From the NCBI GenBank assembly GCA_947478365.1, contig CANJWG010000002.1, forward strand, positions 1 to 64,000: a stretch of DNA of 64,000 bases. The letters run 5' to 3'. Below the pieces are notes generated by a model, which was given only the letters and a program-made list of their open reading frames with translations, ran no database searches and was not told where the DNA came from. Made by a program: the position numbers and the translations under genes. Below, piece after piece: positions 43,237 through 52,889 of the stretch (positions within the stretch are counted from its first letter, which is position 1; each line of letters begins with the position of its first letter). This DNA is from Flavobacteriaceae bacterium (lineage in GTDB: Bacteria > Bacteroidota > Bacteroidia > Flavobacteriales > Flavobacteriaceae).

Positions 43237-45432
43237 TTAATTCGCTACTTCACTTATAAATTTTATTCGCATCAAGCGCAATTCTTCAATATCATAATCG
43301 CCATCAAATTCCTTTAAAGCGTCTTCAATTTTATCGGATTCTGAATCCATAAAATAATCGTGAATTTCTTCCTGTTGATCTTCATCAAGAATTTCATTAA
43401 TCCAATAGCTGATATTTAATTTGGTTCCAGAATAGACAATTTGCTCCATTTCTTTCAACAAATTATCCATCGTAAAACCTTTGGCTTTCGCTATATCTTC
43501 AAGGGATAATTTTCGGTCAATATTTTGAATGATATAAAGTTTATTAGCAGAATTGGCTCCAGTAGATTTTACTACTAAATCATCAGGACGAATAATGTCA
43601 TTATCTTCAACATATCGCTCAATTAAATCAACAAATTCTTTACCATACTTTTTGGCTTTACCTTCTCCAACTCCATGTGTATTTGTGAGTTCATCAATAG
43701 TAATTGGATATTTCAACGCCATATCTTCTAATGATGGATCTTGAAAGACTACAAATGGTGGAACGCCTAATTTTTTTGCTACTTTTTTACGCAATTCTCT
43801 TAGCATCGACATCAAAGCTTCGTCTGCTGTTCCTGCCACTTTTGATGCTGTTACTATGGCATCGTCTTCCGCTTCATTATATTCGTGATCTTCCGACATC
43901 ATAAAAGATGTTGGCTTTTTAATAAATTCATGTCCTTTGTCCGAAACCTTCAATATACCATAGGTTTCAATATCTTTAGTCAAAAGACCTGCTACCAAAA
44001 CTTGTCTGATTAATGCCATCCAATAACGTTCTTCAAATTTGCTTCCCATTCCAAAAAAAGATTGTGAATCGGTTCTGTGTGCTTTAATCATCGCATTTAC
44101 TCTTCCAATAAGTGTAAAGCATATCTCTTTTGATTTATATAAATACTTGGTATCACGAACAATTTCTAAAAGTAGTTTGACTTGATCTTGAGCTTCAATT
44201 TTTATTTTAGGATTGCGAACATTGTCATCCATATCGGCGCCTTCGCCCGTTTCGCTGTCAAATTCTTCTCCAAAATAATGCAATAAGAATTTACGGCGCG
44301 ACATCGAAGTTTCAGCATAAGCAACAACTTCCTGTAGCAACGCAAATCCAATTTCTTGTTCAGCTAACGGTTTGCCCGACATGAATTTTTCTAACTTCTC
44401 AACATCTTTATAAGAATAGTAAGCCAAACAATGGCCTTCTCCTCCATCACGGCCACCTCGACCCGTTTCTTGATAATAACTTTCTAGTGATTTTGGAATA
44501 TCATGATGAATTACAAAACGAACATCGGGTTTATCAATCCCCATTCCGAATGCGATTGTGGCTACAACTACATCTACATCTTCCATAAGAAACATGTCCT
44601 GATGTTTGACTCTCGTTTTAGCATCCAATCCAGCATGATAGGGTACGGCAGAAATTCCATTAACCTGAAGTACCTCTGCAATTTCTTCAACCTTCTTCCG
44701 ACTTAAACAATATATAATTCCAGATTTACCCTTATGCTGTTTTATAAAACGGATGATATCAGATTCTATATTTTTTGTTTTAGTACGTACCTCATAAAAT
44801 AAATTTGGGCGATTGAAAGAAGCTTTAAAAGTAACAGCATCTGACATATCCAAATTTTTAAGAATGTCTTCCTGTACTTTTGGCGTTGCTGTTGCAGTCA
44901 AACCAATTACAGGAACATCGCCAATAAGTTTAATGATGGCTTTTAAATTTCGATATTCAGGTCTAAAATCGTGCCCCCATTCTGAAATACAATGTGCTTC
45001 GTCTATAGCAACAAAAGAGATTTTTACTTTTTGAAGAAACTCAACGTATTCTTCTTTAGTTAATGATTCAGGCGCTACATATAATAATTTAGTAATCCCT
45101 GAAGTTATATCTTTTTTAACTTGATTTATTTCTGTTTTAGTAAGCGAAGAGTTTAAAACATGAGCAATACCATTTTCCGAAGACAAACTTCGAATGGCAT
45201 CTACTTGATTTTTCATTAAAGCAATAAGGGGCGAAACAACAATTGCTGTTCCATCTTGAATTAATGCGGGTAACTGATAACACAACGATTTTCCGCCACC
45301 TGTAGGCATTATAACAAAAGTATTATTTTTACCTATAATACTTTTTATAACTTGTTCTTGTAATCCTTTAAATTGGTTAAACCCAAAATATTTTTTTAAT
45401 GCTGCGTGAATGTCAATTTCGTTTAAATTCAT
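43237..45432 (-). CDS. recQ: ATP-dependent DNA helicase RecQ
   Basis: A 731-residue RecQ helicase. Motifs: FKGLQEQVIKSI, Walker A MPTGGGKSLCYQLPA (about 43-57), AIDEAHCISEWGHDFRPEY, GLTATATPKV, IAFGMGIDKPDVR and QETGRGGRDG. After the core come an RQC winged-helix region and an HRDC-like domain (about 520-600). The C-terminal extension with DNLLKEMEQIVYSGTKLNIS is longer than in E. coli RecQ. The usual RQC zinc cysteines are not evident. It acts 3'-5' in recombination and fork repair. Confidence 0.94.
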   Translation of the reverse strand: MNLNEIDIHAALKKYFGFNQFKGLQEQVIKSIIGKNNTFVIMPTGGGKSLCYQLPALIQDGTAIVVSPLIALMKNQVDAIRSLSSENGIAHVLNSSLTKTEINQVKKDITSGITKLLYVAPESLTKEEYVEFLQKVKISFVAIDEAHCISEWGHDFRPEYRNLKAIIKLIGDVPVIGLTATATPKVQEDILKNLDMSDAVTFKASFNRPNLFYEVRTKTKNIESDIIRFIKQHKGKSGIIYCLSRKKVEEIAEVLQVNGISAVPYHAGLDAKTRVKHQDMFLMEDVDVVVATIAFGMGIDKPDVRFVIHHDIPKSLESYYQETGRGGRDGGEGHCLAYYSYKDVEKLEKFMSGKPLAEQEIGFALLQEVVAYAETSMSRRKFLLHYFGEEFDSETGEGADMDDNVRNPKIKIEAQDQVKLLLEIVRDTKYLYKSKEICFTLIGRVNAMIKAHRTDSQSFFGMGSKFEERYWMALIRQVLVAGLLTKDIETYGILKVSDKGHEFIKKPTSFMMSEDHEYNEAEDDAIVTASKVAGTADEALMSMLRELRKKVAKKLGVPPFVVFQDPSLEDMALKYPITIDELTNTHGVGEGKAKKYGKEFVDLIERYVEDNDIIRPDDLVVKSTGANSANKLYIIQNIDRKLSLEDIAKAKGFTMDNLLKEMEQIVYSGTKLNISYWINEILDEDQQEEIHDYFMDSESDKIEDALKEFDGDYDIEELRLMRIKFISEVAN

Positions 45433-45455
45433 TCTCTGTTAATGGTATTTTTACA

Positions 45456-45463
45456 TAAATTTG
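45456..45463 (+). promoter_or_regulatory. -7 box of the kdsD operon
   Basis: TAAATTTG matches TAnnTTTG, with a TCTG -33-like element 17 bases upstream (45435-45438). The TTG start at 45519 is 55 bases downstream. Confidence 0.55.
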
Positions 45464-45518
45464 CAGAGTTAAAGATACTACTTTCTTTATTACATACAAA
45501 TTTTATATTGATACAATT

Positions 45519-46484
45519 TTGATAAAAAAAGATAACATTCTTGCTTCTGCCAAAAAGACAATTTTGTCTGAAAGTGAGTCTATAGCCAAGCTAACCGATT
45601 TTTTAGATGATAATTTTGTAAATGCTGTCGAAATCATCTACAAATCAAAAGGGCGTTTAGTTGTTACCGGAATAGGTAAAAGTGCTATCATAGCACAAAA
45701 GATTGTGGCTACATTAAACTCAACCGGAACGCCTTCGCTTTTTCTTCATGCGTCTGAAGCTATTCATGGCGATTTAGGCATGGTACAGCCTGGTGATGTT
45801 GTTATATGTATTTCAAAAAGCGGGAACAGCCCAGAAATTAAGGTTTTGGTTCCGTTATTAAAACGATTTGCAAACAAACTGATTGCCATTACGGGAAATA
45901 CTACTTCCTTTTTAGGAAAAGAAGCTGATTTTGTTTTGAATACATATGTAGAAACTGAAGCATGTCCGATTAATCTAGCACCAACGAATAGCACCACGGC
46001 CCAATTAGTTATGGGAGATGCCATTGCCGTTTGTTTGATGAAAATGAAAAATTTTACAGCTGAAGATTTTGCCAAATATCATCCCGGTGGTGCTTTGGGT
46101 AAAAAACTATTGCTTCGTGTAGGCGATATGCTTGATACAACGCACAAACCAATTGTGGCTGCGAATTCAACGATAAAAAATGTTATCATTGAAATATCTG
46201 AAAAACGATTAGGAGTAACTGCAGTTATTGAAAATGAAAAGGTTATCGGAATTATAACGGATGGAGATATTAGAAGGATGCTGAATAAAACGGAGAACAT
46301 TTCAGGATTAATGGCACAAGACATAATGACTAAAAATCCAAAAACCATAAAGTCAACAGATATGGTTATTGACGCCTTGAACATTCTTGAAGACTTTTCA
46401 ATAACGCAATTAGTTGTTGTTGATAATGGTCTCTATAAAGGAGTAATTCATTTGCATGACATTTTAAAAGAAGGCATCGTATAA
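45519..46484 (+). CDS. kdsD: D-arabinose-5-phosphate isomerase (KpsF/GutQ family)
   Basis: A 321-residue protein with an N-terminal SIS domain (GRLVVTGIGKSAIIAQKIVATLNSTGTP at about 46-73; CISKSGNSPEI near 109) and two C-terminal CBS domains (about 205-320). It interconverts ribulose-5-P and arabinose-5-P for KDO and LPS synthesis. The only sensible start is TTG at 45519; there is no in-frame ATG before it. Its stop overlaps the tatC ATG (TAATG), so translation is coupled. Confidence 0.92.
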   Translation: MIKKDNILASAKKTILSESESIAKLTDFLDDNFVNAVEIIYKSKGRLVVTGIGKSAIIAQKIVATLNSTGTPSLFLHASEAIHGDLGMVQPGDVVICISKSGNSPEIKVLVPLLKRFANKLIAITGNTTSFLGKEADFVLNTYVETEACPINLAPTNSTTAQLVMGDAIAVCLMKMKNFTAEDFAKYHPGGALGKKLLLRVGDMLDTTHKPIVAANSTIKNVIIEISEKRLGVTAVIENEKVIGIITDGDIRRMLNKTENISGLMAQDIMTKNPKTIKSTDMVIDALNILEDFSITQLVVVDNGLYKGVIHLHDILKEGIV

Positions 46485-47305
46485 TGGCGAAGAAAGCACT
46501 AAATGAAATGTCATTCCTGGATCATCTGGAAGAATTAAGATGGTTGTTGGTGAGAAGCTCGGCTGCAGTTGTGATCATGGCAGTTGTATCTTATTTCTTT
46601 GCTGATTATATTTTTAGTGACCTAATTTTTGGTCCGACAGATCCAAGTTTTATTACTTACCGTTTTTTTTGTGAGGCATCACATTACCTTGGTTTTGCTG
46701 ATAGTATTTGTATAACTGAACTCAATTTCATCATTCAGAATACCGAAATGGAAGGTCAGGTAAATATTTTTGTTTGGGTATGTATAACAGCAGGTTTTAT
46801 CTTAGCGTTTCCTTATATACTTTGGGAGTTCTGGAAATTTATTAGCCCAGCCTTGTATGAAAAAGAAAGAAAGAATGCCAAAGTTTTTATTTTTGTGGCT
46901 TCCATACTATTCTTCCTTGGTGTGCTTTTTGGTTATTTCGTAATCGTTCCAATGTCTGTAAATTTCCTAGCAACTTTCTCTATAAGCAGTGTTGTAAAAA
47001 ATCAATTTAGTATTGATTCCTATGTAAGCATGGTTAAAACGGCTGTCATCGCAAGTGGGTTATATTTCGAATTGCCAATCATTATTTACTTCCTGACCAA
47101 ATTAGGATTAGTAGGCCCAAATTTCTTAAGAAAATATAGAAAATATGCTGTAGTAATTATATTAATTATTGCAGCAATCGTAACGCCTCCTGACGTAGTA
47201 AGTCAAATTACCGTTGCCGTACCCATGATGATAATTTATGAAGGATGCATTTGGATTTCAGCCGTGGTAGAAAAAAATAAAAAGAAAGATGAGCAAACTA
47301 GTTGA
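46484..47305 (+). CDS. tatC: Sec-independent protein translocase TatC
   Basis: A 273-residue inner-membrane protein with six hydrophobic helices. The N-terminal MSFLDHLEELRWLLVRSSAA is the TatC signature that binds the twin-arginine signal peptide, followed by FPYILWEFWKFISPALYEKER and the last TM region IIAAIVTPPDVVSQI. A periplasmic insertion around residues 45-90 is larger than in E. coli. It is central to export of folded proteins. It overlaps kdsD by one base and the next gene by 17. Confidence 0.94.
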   Translation: MAKKALNEMSFLDHLEELRWLLVRSSAAVVIMAVVSYFFADYIFSDLIFGPTDPSFITYRFFCEASHYLGFADSICITELNFIIQNTEMEGQVNIFVWVCITAGFILAFPYILWEFWKFISPALYEKERKNAKVFIFVASILFFLGVLFGYFVIVPMSVNFLATFSISSVVKNQFSIDSYVSMVKTAVIASGLYFELPIIIYFLTKLGLVGPNFLRKYRKYAVVIILIIAAIVTPPDVVSQITVAVPMMIIYEGCIWISAVVEKNKKKDEQTS

Positions 47306-47636
47306 AGAATTTAATGACTATCGTTCTAAAATGAACGAAAAATTATTGGCTGACAATAATAAAATCGTAAAACGAATTTTCAATCTGGATACAAATGCCT
47401 ATTCAGAAGGTGCTCTTGATGTAAAGACAAAAGAACTTCTCGGACTTGTAGCATCAACCGTGTTGCGCTGTGATGATTGCATCAAATACCATTTAGAAAC
47501 AAGTTATAAAGAAAGGATTACAAAAGAAGAAATGATGGAAGCTATGGGGATTGCCACATTAGTAGGCGGAACCATTGTAATTCCGCACTTGAGAAGAGCT
47601 TATGAGTTTTGGGAAGCACTAGAAGCAGGAAGTTAG
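47289..47636 (+). CDS. Carboxymuconolactone decarboxylase-family protein
   Basis: A 115-residue AhpD-like protein. The catalytic motif is LRCDDCIKYH (about 58-67), where the CxxC plus His is the redox site of CMD/AhpD proteins. MEAMGIATLVGGTIVIPHL follows. It may act as a thiol-based peroxidase or oxidoreductase; the substrate is unknown. It overlaps tatC by 17 bases, an arrangement that suggests the same transcript as kdsD-tatC-lptB. Confidence 0.9.
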   Translation: MSKLVEEFNDYRSKMNEKLLADNNKIVKRIFNLDTNAYSEGALDVKTKELLGLVASTVLRCDDCIKYHLETSYKERITKEEMMEAMGIATLVGGTIVIPHLRRAYEFWEALEAGS

Positions 47637-47729
47637 AAGATGGAAGATGGACGTTTTCTAAAATTAGAGTTAAAACAATAAATTAAACTTAGTTACTCTG
47701 TAACTTTACAACTTTGCAACTTAAATAAA

Positions 47730-48482
47730 ATGAAATTAAGAGCCGAAAATTTAGTGAAGACCTACAAAGGCAGAAGCGTTGTTAAAGGTATTTCTGTAGA
47801 AGTAAATCAGGGTGAAATCGTTGGCCTTTTGGGTCCAAATGGCGCAGGAAAAACAACTTCCTTTTATATGATTGTTGGATTGGTGAAACCAAATTCAGGG
47901 AATATCTATTTGGACGACATGGATATTACAGAATTTCCTATGTACAAACGTGCTCAATATGGCATTGGTTATTTGGCTCAAGAAGCTTCTGTATTTAGAA
48001 AATTGAGTGTTGAAGATAATATCTTGAGTGTACTCCAATTAACAAAACTATCCAAAGAAGCCCAAATCGCCAAAATGGAAAGCCTAATTGCCGAATTTAG
48101 CTTGGAACATATCAGAACCAATCGTGGTGATTTACTTTCAGGAGGCGAACGTCGTAGAACTGAAATCGCTCGTGCATTAGCTACTGATCCAAAATTTATT
48201 CTACTTGACGAACCGTTTGCAGGTGTTGACCCGGTTGCTGTTGAAGATATCCAACGTATTGTAGCACAACTAAAAAATAAAAACATCGGAATCTTAATTA
48301 CTGATCACAACGTTCAGGAAACTTTGGCTATTACTGACAAAACCTATTTGATGTTTGAAGGTGGTATTCTGAAAGCCGGAATTCCGGAAGAATTAGCTGC
48401 CGACGAAATGGTTAGAAAAGTATATCTCGGACAAAACTTTGAACTTCGTAAAAAGAAAATTGATTTTAATCAACCTCATTAA
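47730..48482 (+). CDS. lptB: LPS export ABC transporter ATPase LptB
   Basis: A 250-residue ABC ATPase. Walker A is [13 protein letters not shown] (about 35-47), the signature [16 protein letters not shown] (about 137) and Walker [17 protein letters not shown], typical of LptB. It powers extraction of LPS from the inner membrane through LptFGC. The gene is 93 bases after the CMD gene and probably in the same operon, giving kdsD-tatC-CMD-lptB, with KDO and LPS transport together. It ends at a bidirectional terminator. Confidence 0.95.
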   Translation: MKLRAENLVKTYKGRSVVKGISVEVNQGEIVGLLGPNGAGKTTSFYMIVGLVKPNSGNIYLDDMDITEFPMYKRAQYGIGYLAQEASVFRKLSVEDNILSVLQLTKLSKEAQIAKMESLIAEFSLEHIRTNRGDLLSGGERRRTEIARALATDPKFILLDEPFAGVDPVAVEDIQRIVAQLKNKNIGILITDHNVQETLAITDKTYLMFEGGILKAGIPEELAADEMVRKVYLGQNFELRKKKIDFNQPH

Positions 48483-48484
48483 AT

Positions 48485-48513
48485 AAAAAAGCTTCCTAAT
48501 TGGAAGCTTTTTT
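48485..48513. terminator. Bidirectional terminator, lptB / pssA
   Basis: Perfect 12-bp stem AAAAAAGCTTCC / GGAAGCTTTTTT, loop TAATT. The pssA stop codon (48496-48498) lies inside the hairpin. Confidence 0.85.
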
Positions 48514-49209
48514 ATTTACTATATTGTTGATTACCGAAATTAATACATAAATAATAATTATAATTGGAATCGCTAATATCTGAAGTAAAATCAACATCAA
48601 AACTGAAACTGCCAAAAAGAAAATCTGTAGTTTGTATTTAGAAAAACTGAAATCTTTAATCTTTAGTGAAAATAGTGGAATTTCAGCGTTCATGACATAA
48701 GCGCTTAAAAATGTTATTGCGCTTAAAACCCACTGATTTGATAAATATTCTGAAATAAAATTACTTGGATATTGTGCAATAACTAAAGGTAAACTTGTAA
48801 TAAATAAAGCATTTGCTGGAGTAGGCAAACCTATAAAAGAATCAGATTGCCTTGTATCAATATTGAATTTTGCCAAGCGATAACAAGCGCCAAGAGTGAT
48901 AATAAAACCCAAATAAGGTAAGTAATTAAATGAAGGATAATTTATATTAGACAATAAACATAACATTACAAATCCAGGAACTAAACCACTGGTAACCATA
49001 TCTGCCAACGAATCTAATTGAACTCCCAAAGGGCCAGCTACATTAAATTTTCGAGCAAAGAATCCATCAAAAAAATCAAAGAAAATTCCAAGACACACGA
49101 AGTAAAAAGCCAAATCAAATTTATAATCTGCTACCATTACCATAGCTAAACAACCACTAAACAAATTAAGCAATGTAAATAGGTTCGGAATTTGGGCTTT
49201 AATTTTCAT
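48496..49209 (-). CDS. pssA: CDP-diacylglycerol--serine O-phosphatidyltransferase PssA
   Basis: A 237-residue inner-membrane CDP-alcohol phosphotransferase. The catalytic motif is DFFDGFFARKFNVAGPLGVQ then LDSLADMVTSG, matching D-G-x2-A-R-x8-G-x3-D-x3-D. Several hydrophobic helices follow. It makes phosphatidylserine from CDP-diacylglycerol (CdsA, 37470), to be decarboxylated by Psd (38290). It has its own -7 box (49241-49248) and ends within the shared terminator. Confidence 0.94.
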   Translation of the reverse strand: MKIKAQIPNLFTLLNLFSGCLAMVMVADYKFDLAFYFVCLGIFFDFFDGFFARKFNVAGPLGVQLDSLADMVTSGLVPGFVMLCLLSNINYPSFNYLPYLGFIITLGACYRLAKFNIDTRQSDSFIGLPTPANALFITSLPLVIAQYPSNFISEYLSNQWVLSAITFLSAYVMNAEIPLFSLKIKDFSFSKYKLQIFFLAVSVLMLILLQILAIPIIIIIYVLISVINNIVNKKASN

Positions 49210-49240
49210 ACAAATTCAATTAGCTTCTAAAAAAGATTTA

Positions 49241-49248
49241 CAAATTTA
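49241..49248 (-). promoter_or_regulatory. Putative -7 box for pssA
   Basis: Minus-strand TAAATTTG, a perfect TAnnTTTG, 31 bases before the ATG. No -33 element at usual spacing. Confidence 0.5.
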
Positions 49249-49321
49249 ATACAATAAGTTAAGCCTTTCTACGTTTTATATTATAGTTTTTTATTTGATA
49301 TTTGTAAAAAGATAAATTTAC

Positions 49322-50392
49322 TTGAAAAAAACAATTGCTATTCAACTTCTTTTTATTAGCATATTTGCTAATGCACAATCAGTTAGAAAATATTCCAATG
49401 AATTTATGAGTATTGGTGTTGATGCGGCTGCTTTGGGAATGTCGAATGCAGTAACTGCTTCTACAGGCGATGTAAATTCCGGCTATTGGAATCCAGCTGG
49501 TTTACTGAAAATCGAAGTTAGTGAAGTTTCACTAATGCACGCAAGTTACTTTGCCAATATTGCCCAATATGATTATGCGGCTTATGCCAAAAAGATAGAT
49601 GACCGAAGTGCATGGGGAATTTCTTTAATTCGTTTCGGAGTAGATGATATTTTAAATACGACACAGCTTATTGATAGCCAAGGAAATATTGACTACAATC
49701 GAATCAGTCTTTTTTCAACCGCCGACTATGGACTAACGTTTTCCTATGCTAGGCAACCAACATTAATTGAAGGGTTACATTATGGAGTAAGTGCTAAAGT
49801 TATCCGAAGAGTTATTGGTGAATTTGCCAGTTCATGGGGATTTGGTTTTGATTTTGGATTGCAATATGAAAATAATGATTGGCATTATGGGGTAATGATT
49901 AGAGATATTACGACAACTTACAACATATGGGCAATTGATGAAGATAAATACAATGCGATAAAAGATGCCGTAGTCGGACAAAATCAGGATCCGCCTGAAA
50001 GTACGGAGATAACACTTCCAAAAGCTCAATTGGGCGTTTCTAAAAAATTCGATTTTCACTATGATTATACCCTACTTACGTCAGTTAATTTGAACATGCA
50101 ATTTGCACAAACAAATGATATAATTTCTAACAGCGCCTTTAGTATCGACCCCGCATTGGGACTTGAATTTGGGTATACCGATTTGGTTTTTCTTCGTGCC
50201 GGTGTTGGAAATTTTCAAAATTTAGAGCAACTTGACGGAAGTAGCAAAGTAAGCTTCCAACCTAATATTGGTCTGGGGTTTAAATACAAAGGTATCCAAG
50301 TAGATTATGCTTTGACTGATTTGGGAGACCAAAGTGCTGCTTTATACTCTAATATTTTTTCGGTTAAAGTTGACTTAAGTATTTTTAGATAA
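49322..50392 (+). CDS. PorV/PorQ-family outer-membrane beta-barrel protein
   Basis: A 356-residue outer-membrane protein of the FadL/PorV group. It has a signal peptide (FISIFANAQ at the cleavage region, about residue 19) and then SIGVDAAALGMSNAVTASTGDVNSGYWNPAGLL, the PorV signature near the N-terminus. The rest alternates polar and hydrophobic residues as in a beta-barrel and ends with a strand ending in FR. Start is TTG at 49322. PorV shuttles type IX secretion substrates; PorQ and PorV-like paralogues are common. A direct T9SS role is inferred only from family. Confidence 0.85.
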   Translation: MKKTIAIQLLFISIFANAQSVRKYSNEFMSIGVDAAALGMSNAVTASTGDVNSGYWNPAGLLKIEVSEVSLMHASYFANIAQYDYAAYAKKIDDRSAWGISLIRFGVDDILNTTQLIDSQGNIDYNRISLFSTADYGLTFSYARQPTLIEGLHYGVSAKVIRRVIGEFASSWGFGFDFGLQYENNDWHYGVMIRDITTTYNIWAIDEDKYNAIKDAVVGQNQDPPESTEITLPKAQLGVSKKFDFHYDYTLLTSVNLNMQFAQTNDIISNSAFSIDPALGLEFGYTDLVFLRAGVGNFQNLEQLDGSSKVSFQPNIGLGFKYKGIQVDYALTDLGDQSAALYSNIFSVKVDLSIFR

Positions 50393-50396
50393 AATT

Positions 50397-51515
50397 ATGT
50401 TCAAAAAAATTCTTTCTTTTTCTATAATGCTATATAGTTTCATTGCGTTTTCAAAAAGTCCAGCACTTTCTGCAGAAGCACAAGTTAGTATTTTTACTTG
50501 TGACAGAGGTGAAGAATTGTATTCAACTTTCGGACATACCGCACTTCGAATTCAAGATCCAAACAATGCGCTTGATGTAGTCTATAATTATGGTTACTTT
50601 GATTTCAGAACCAAAAATTTCTACTTTAAATTTGTAAAAGGTGATTTACAATATTTCATGAACGTAACTTCTTATGATGATTTTGTTTTTGAATACAAAT
50701 TGGATAGAAGAGAAGTTATTGAACAAACATTGAATTTAACTTTAGCAAAAAAACAAGAACTATTTGACGCATTAAATAAATCGTTACTCTCCGACGAAAA
50801 AAGCTATACCTATAAGTTTATTGACAAAAATTGTACCTCAATGGTTGTCAATAAAATAAATGGTTTATTTGGTGCTGAGAAGATTCAAAAAGTTGACGAT
50901 AAATCCATAAGTTACCGAACACTTTTATATCCTTATTTCGAGAATTATTTTTGGTATAAATTGGGAATTAATATTGTTTTTGGGGCCAAAACAGACCAAA
51001 AAGCAGAAAAATTATTTCTTCCAATAGAATTATTGAACAGTCTAGATAAAGCAACAATTAACGGAAAGCCATTTGTTTCTAAAAAGGAAATTGTAGTGCA
51101 GGGTGTAACGGTTCGACCTGAATTTTCGTTTTTCAACAGCATTTACTTAATCTGTATGATACTTTTAATTCTGATAATCATCAACAAACGAATTCTATTT
51201 AAATGTTATCTTTTTGCATGTGGAATTTTGGGGCTTTTTCTAAGTCTTGTTGGTTTATATTCTCAGCATGAAGAATTGCTTTGGAATTACAACGCATTAC
51301 TCTTTAATCCGTTATTTCTTTTGATTCCGTTTGTAAAAGAAAACTTTTTGAAAAAACTAAACATTACTTTATTAGTTTTTCTATTGATTTACTGCATAAT
51401 TATTGTGACAAAATCACACCTAATCATTATGCTTCCGTTTATTATTGCCAATCTTTATATTTTAATGAAATTGAATGGAAGAAATCCACTCAAACTACTG
51501 TCCACGATAAAGTAA
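50397..51515 (+). CDS. Lnb/DUF4105-family membrane protein (lipoprotein N-acyltransferase-like)
   Basis: A 372-residue protein with a cleavable or anchoring N-terminal signal (1-20), a periplasmic domain (about 20-240) and about five C-terminal membrane helices. The domain has EELYSTFGHTALRI (Cys/His-type active-site region), NYGYFDF and YKFIDKNCTSMVVNK (His and Cys). The family (DUF4105) includes the Bacteroides lipoprotein N-acyltransferase Lnb, which completes triacyl lipoproteins; this is established for Bacteroides, inferred here. It is 4 bases after the PorV-like gene and its stop overlaps the convergent polysaccharide gene by 21 bases. Confidence 0.8.
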   Translation: MFKKILSFSIMLYSFIAFSKSPALSAEAQVSIFTCDRGEELYSTFGHTALRIQDPNNALDVVYNYGYFDFRTKNFYFKFVKGDLQYFMNVTSYDDFVFEYKLDRREVIEQTLNLTLAKKQELFDALNKSLLSDEKSYTYKFIDKNCTSMVVNKINGLFGAEKIQKVDDKSISYRTLLYPYFENYFWYKLGINIVFGAKTDQKAEKLFLPIELLNSLDKATINGKPFVSKKEIVVQGVTVRPEFSFFNSIYLICMILLILIIINKRILFKCYLFACGILGLFLSLVGLYSQHEELLWNYNALLFNPLFLLIPFVKENFLKKLNITLLVFLLIYCIIIVTKSHLIIMLPFIIANLYILMKLNGRNPLKLLSTIK

Positions 51516-52889
51516 AACAGTACTCAGCGTTTTAAATATGATATTAACATCAAGAAAAATACTTCTGTGCTTGATATAATATAAGTCATATTGAAGTTTT
51601 ATTAAACTATCGTCAATAGTTGCACCATAAGAATAATTTACTTGTGCCCAACCTGTTAATCCAGGTTTTATAACATGACGGGTTTCATAAAAAGGCATTA
51701 CCTCGGCAATTTCGTTTACAAAAATAGGGCGCTCCGGTCTTGGTCCAATTACGGCCATGTCGCCTTTAAGAATATTGATAAACTGAGGTATTTCATCCAA
51801 TCTGGACTTTCTCATTATTTTTCCAAAAGGTGTTACACGATTATCATTTGTTGTGGCAAAAACAGCACCTTCTTCCTCGGCATTTTTAATCATTGTCCTA
51901 TATTTAATAATATTAAAAATTTTACCATTCTTCCCAACTCTTTCTTGTCTGTAAAATAGTTTTCCCCTATTTCCGAATAAATTTCCAATTAAAATTAATG
52001 GGAAAATAATCAACCCTAATAGTAGCCCCGTTACAGATATTATAATCTCAAAAAGACGCACTATAACCAAGTAAAAACGGTTTTGATTATTTCTGCTAAA
52101 AGGGAAATAACGGTAGAAATCTCTTGAAAGATATTTTACCGGAATTCGTTGGGTAATGTTTTCATAAACTTGAGTATATTCCCTTATTGCATAACCATTT
52201 TCTATTAAATGTATTAATTGATTATATAGATTTACTGTTATACCATCTGTTTTTTGAGATGCAACAACAACTTCGGAAATGTAATTTTTCTTAACAAATT
52301 CTTCGAGAGAGTTAATATCAATGTTCTTTATCTTAATATCGTCATTAGTTTTAATATCTGCACTATCTGAATTTACAAACCCCAAAACACGATAATGAGG
52401 ATCTTCATTTTCAAGTGCATAAACCAATTCTTTTAGCTGGTCTTTATCACAAATAAGAATTACTTTTTTGGAAAATCTATTAGAAGCAAAAAAACGAACA
52501 TAAATCATTCTCCATAAAAACAATGCTATGAAAATAGCAATAAAAAAAAACAATATTTGAAGACGATTACTAGGAAGAACCGGTGTGAAAACTGGCGTTA
52601 ATAAATAGACCAAAACTGTTATAGATGAAGTAAGAATTATACTTTTTATAACTTGTAATTGATTACTGGCGACTTGCAGATTGTACATTTCAAAAACGGA
52701 TCCGATAAAATTCAGATAAATTCCTAAAACAATTGTCCAATAAAAATTTGTTTTTGAAATATTGAAATAATTAAATTTAAAAACTATTCCGACAAAGAAT
52801 AATGAAAGTAGCACAAATATGATATCAAAAATTCGTAAAAGAATTTTTCTTTCTGAAACTTCAAAATGTATGGCCTTGAATTTGTTCAT
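51495..52889 (-). CDS. Polyprenyl glycosylphosphotransferase (initiating sugar transferase)
   Basis: A 464-residue enzyme that starts polysaccharide synthesis by moving a sugar-1-phosphate to undecaprenyl phosphate. It has four or five N-terminal membrane helices, a Rossmann-like CoA-binding domain (about 135-250), another membrane helix near 285-305 (VTGLLLGLIIFPLILIGNLF), and the catalytic domain with RQERVGKNGKIFNIIKYRTM, KSRLDEIPQFINILKGDMAV and GPRPERP. It is the last gene of the leftward cluster. The 353-bp gap upstream carries a gene remnant. Confidence 0.93.
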   Translation of the reverse strand: MNKFKAIHFEVSERKILLRIFDIIFVLLSLFFVGIVFKFNYFNISKTNFYWTIVLGIYLNFIGSVFEMYNLQVASNQLQVIKSIILTSSITVLVYLLTPVFTPVLPSNRLQILFFFIAIFIALFLWRMIYVRFFASNRFSKKVILICDKDQLKELVYALENEDPHYRVLGFVNSDSADIKTNDDIKIKNIDINSLEEFVKKNYISEVVVASQKTDGITVNLYNQLIHLIENGYAIREYTQVYENITQRIPVKYLSRDFYRYFPFSRNNQNRFYLVIVRLFEIIISVTGLLLGLIIFPLILIGNLFGNRGKLFYRQERVGKNGKIFNIIKYRTMIKNAEEEGAVFATTNDNRVTPFGKIMRKSRLDEIPQFINILKGDMAVIGPRPERPIFVNEIAEVMPFYETRHVIKPGLTGWAQVNYSYGATIDDSLIKLQYDLYYIKHRSIFLDVNIIFKTLSTVLLYRGQ

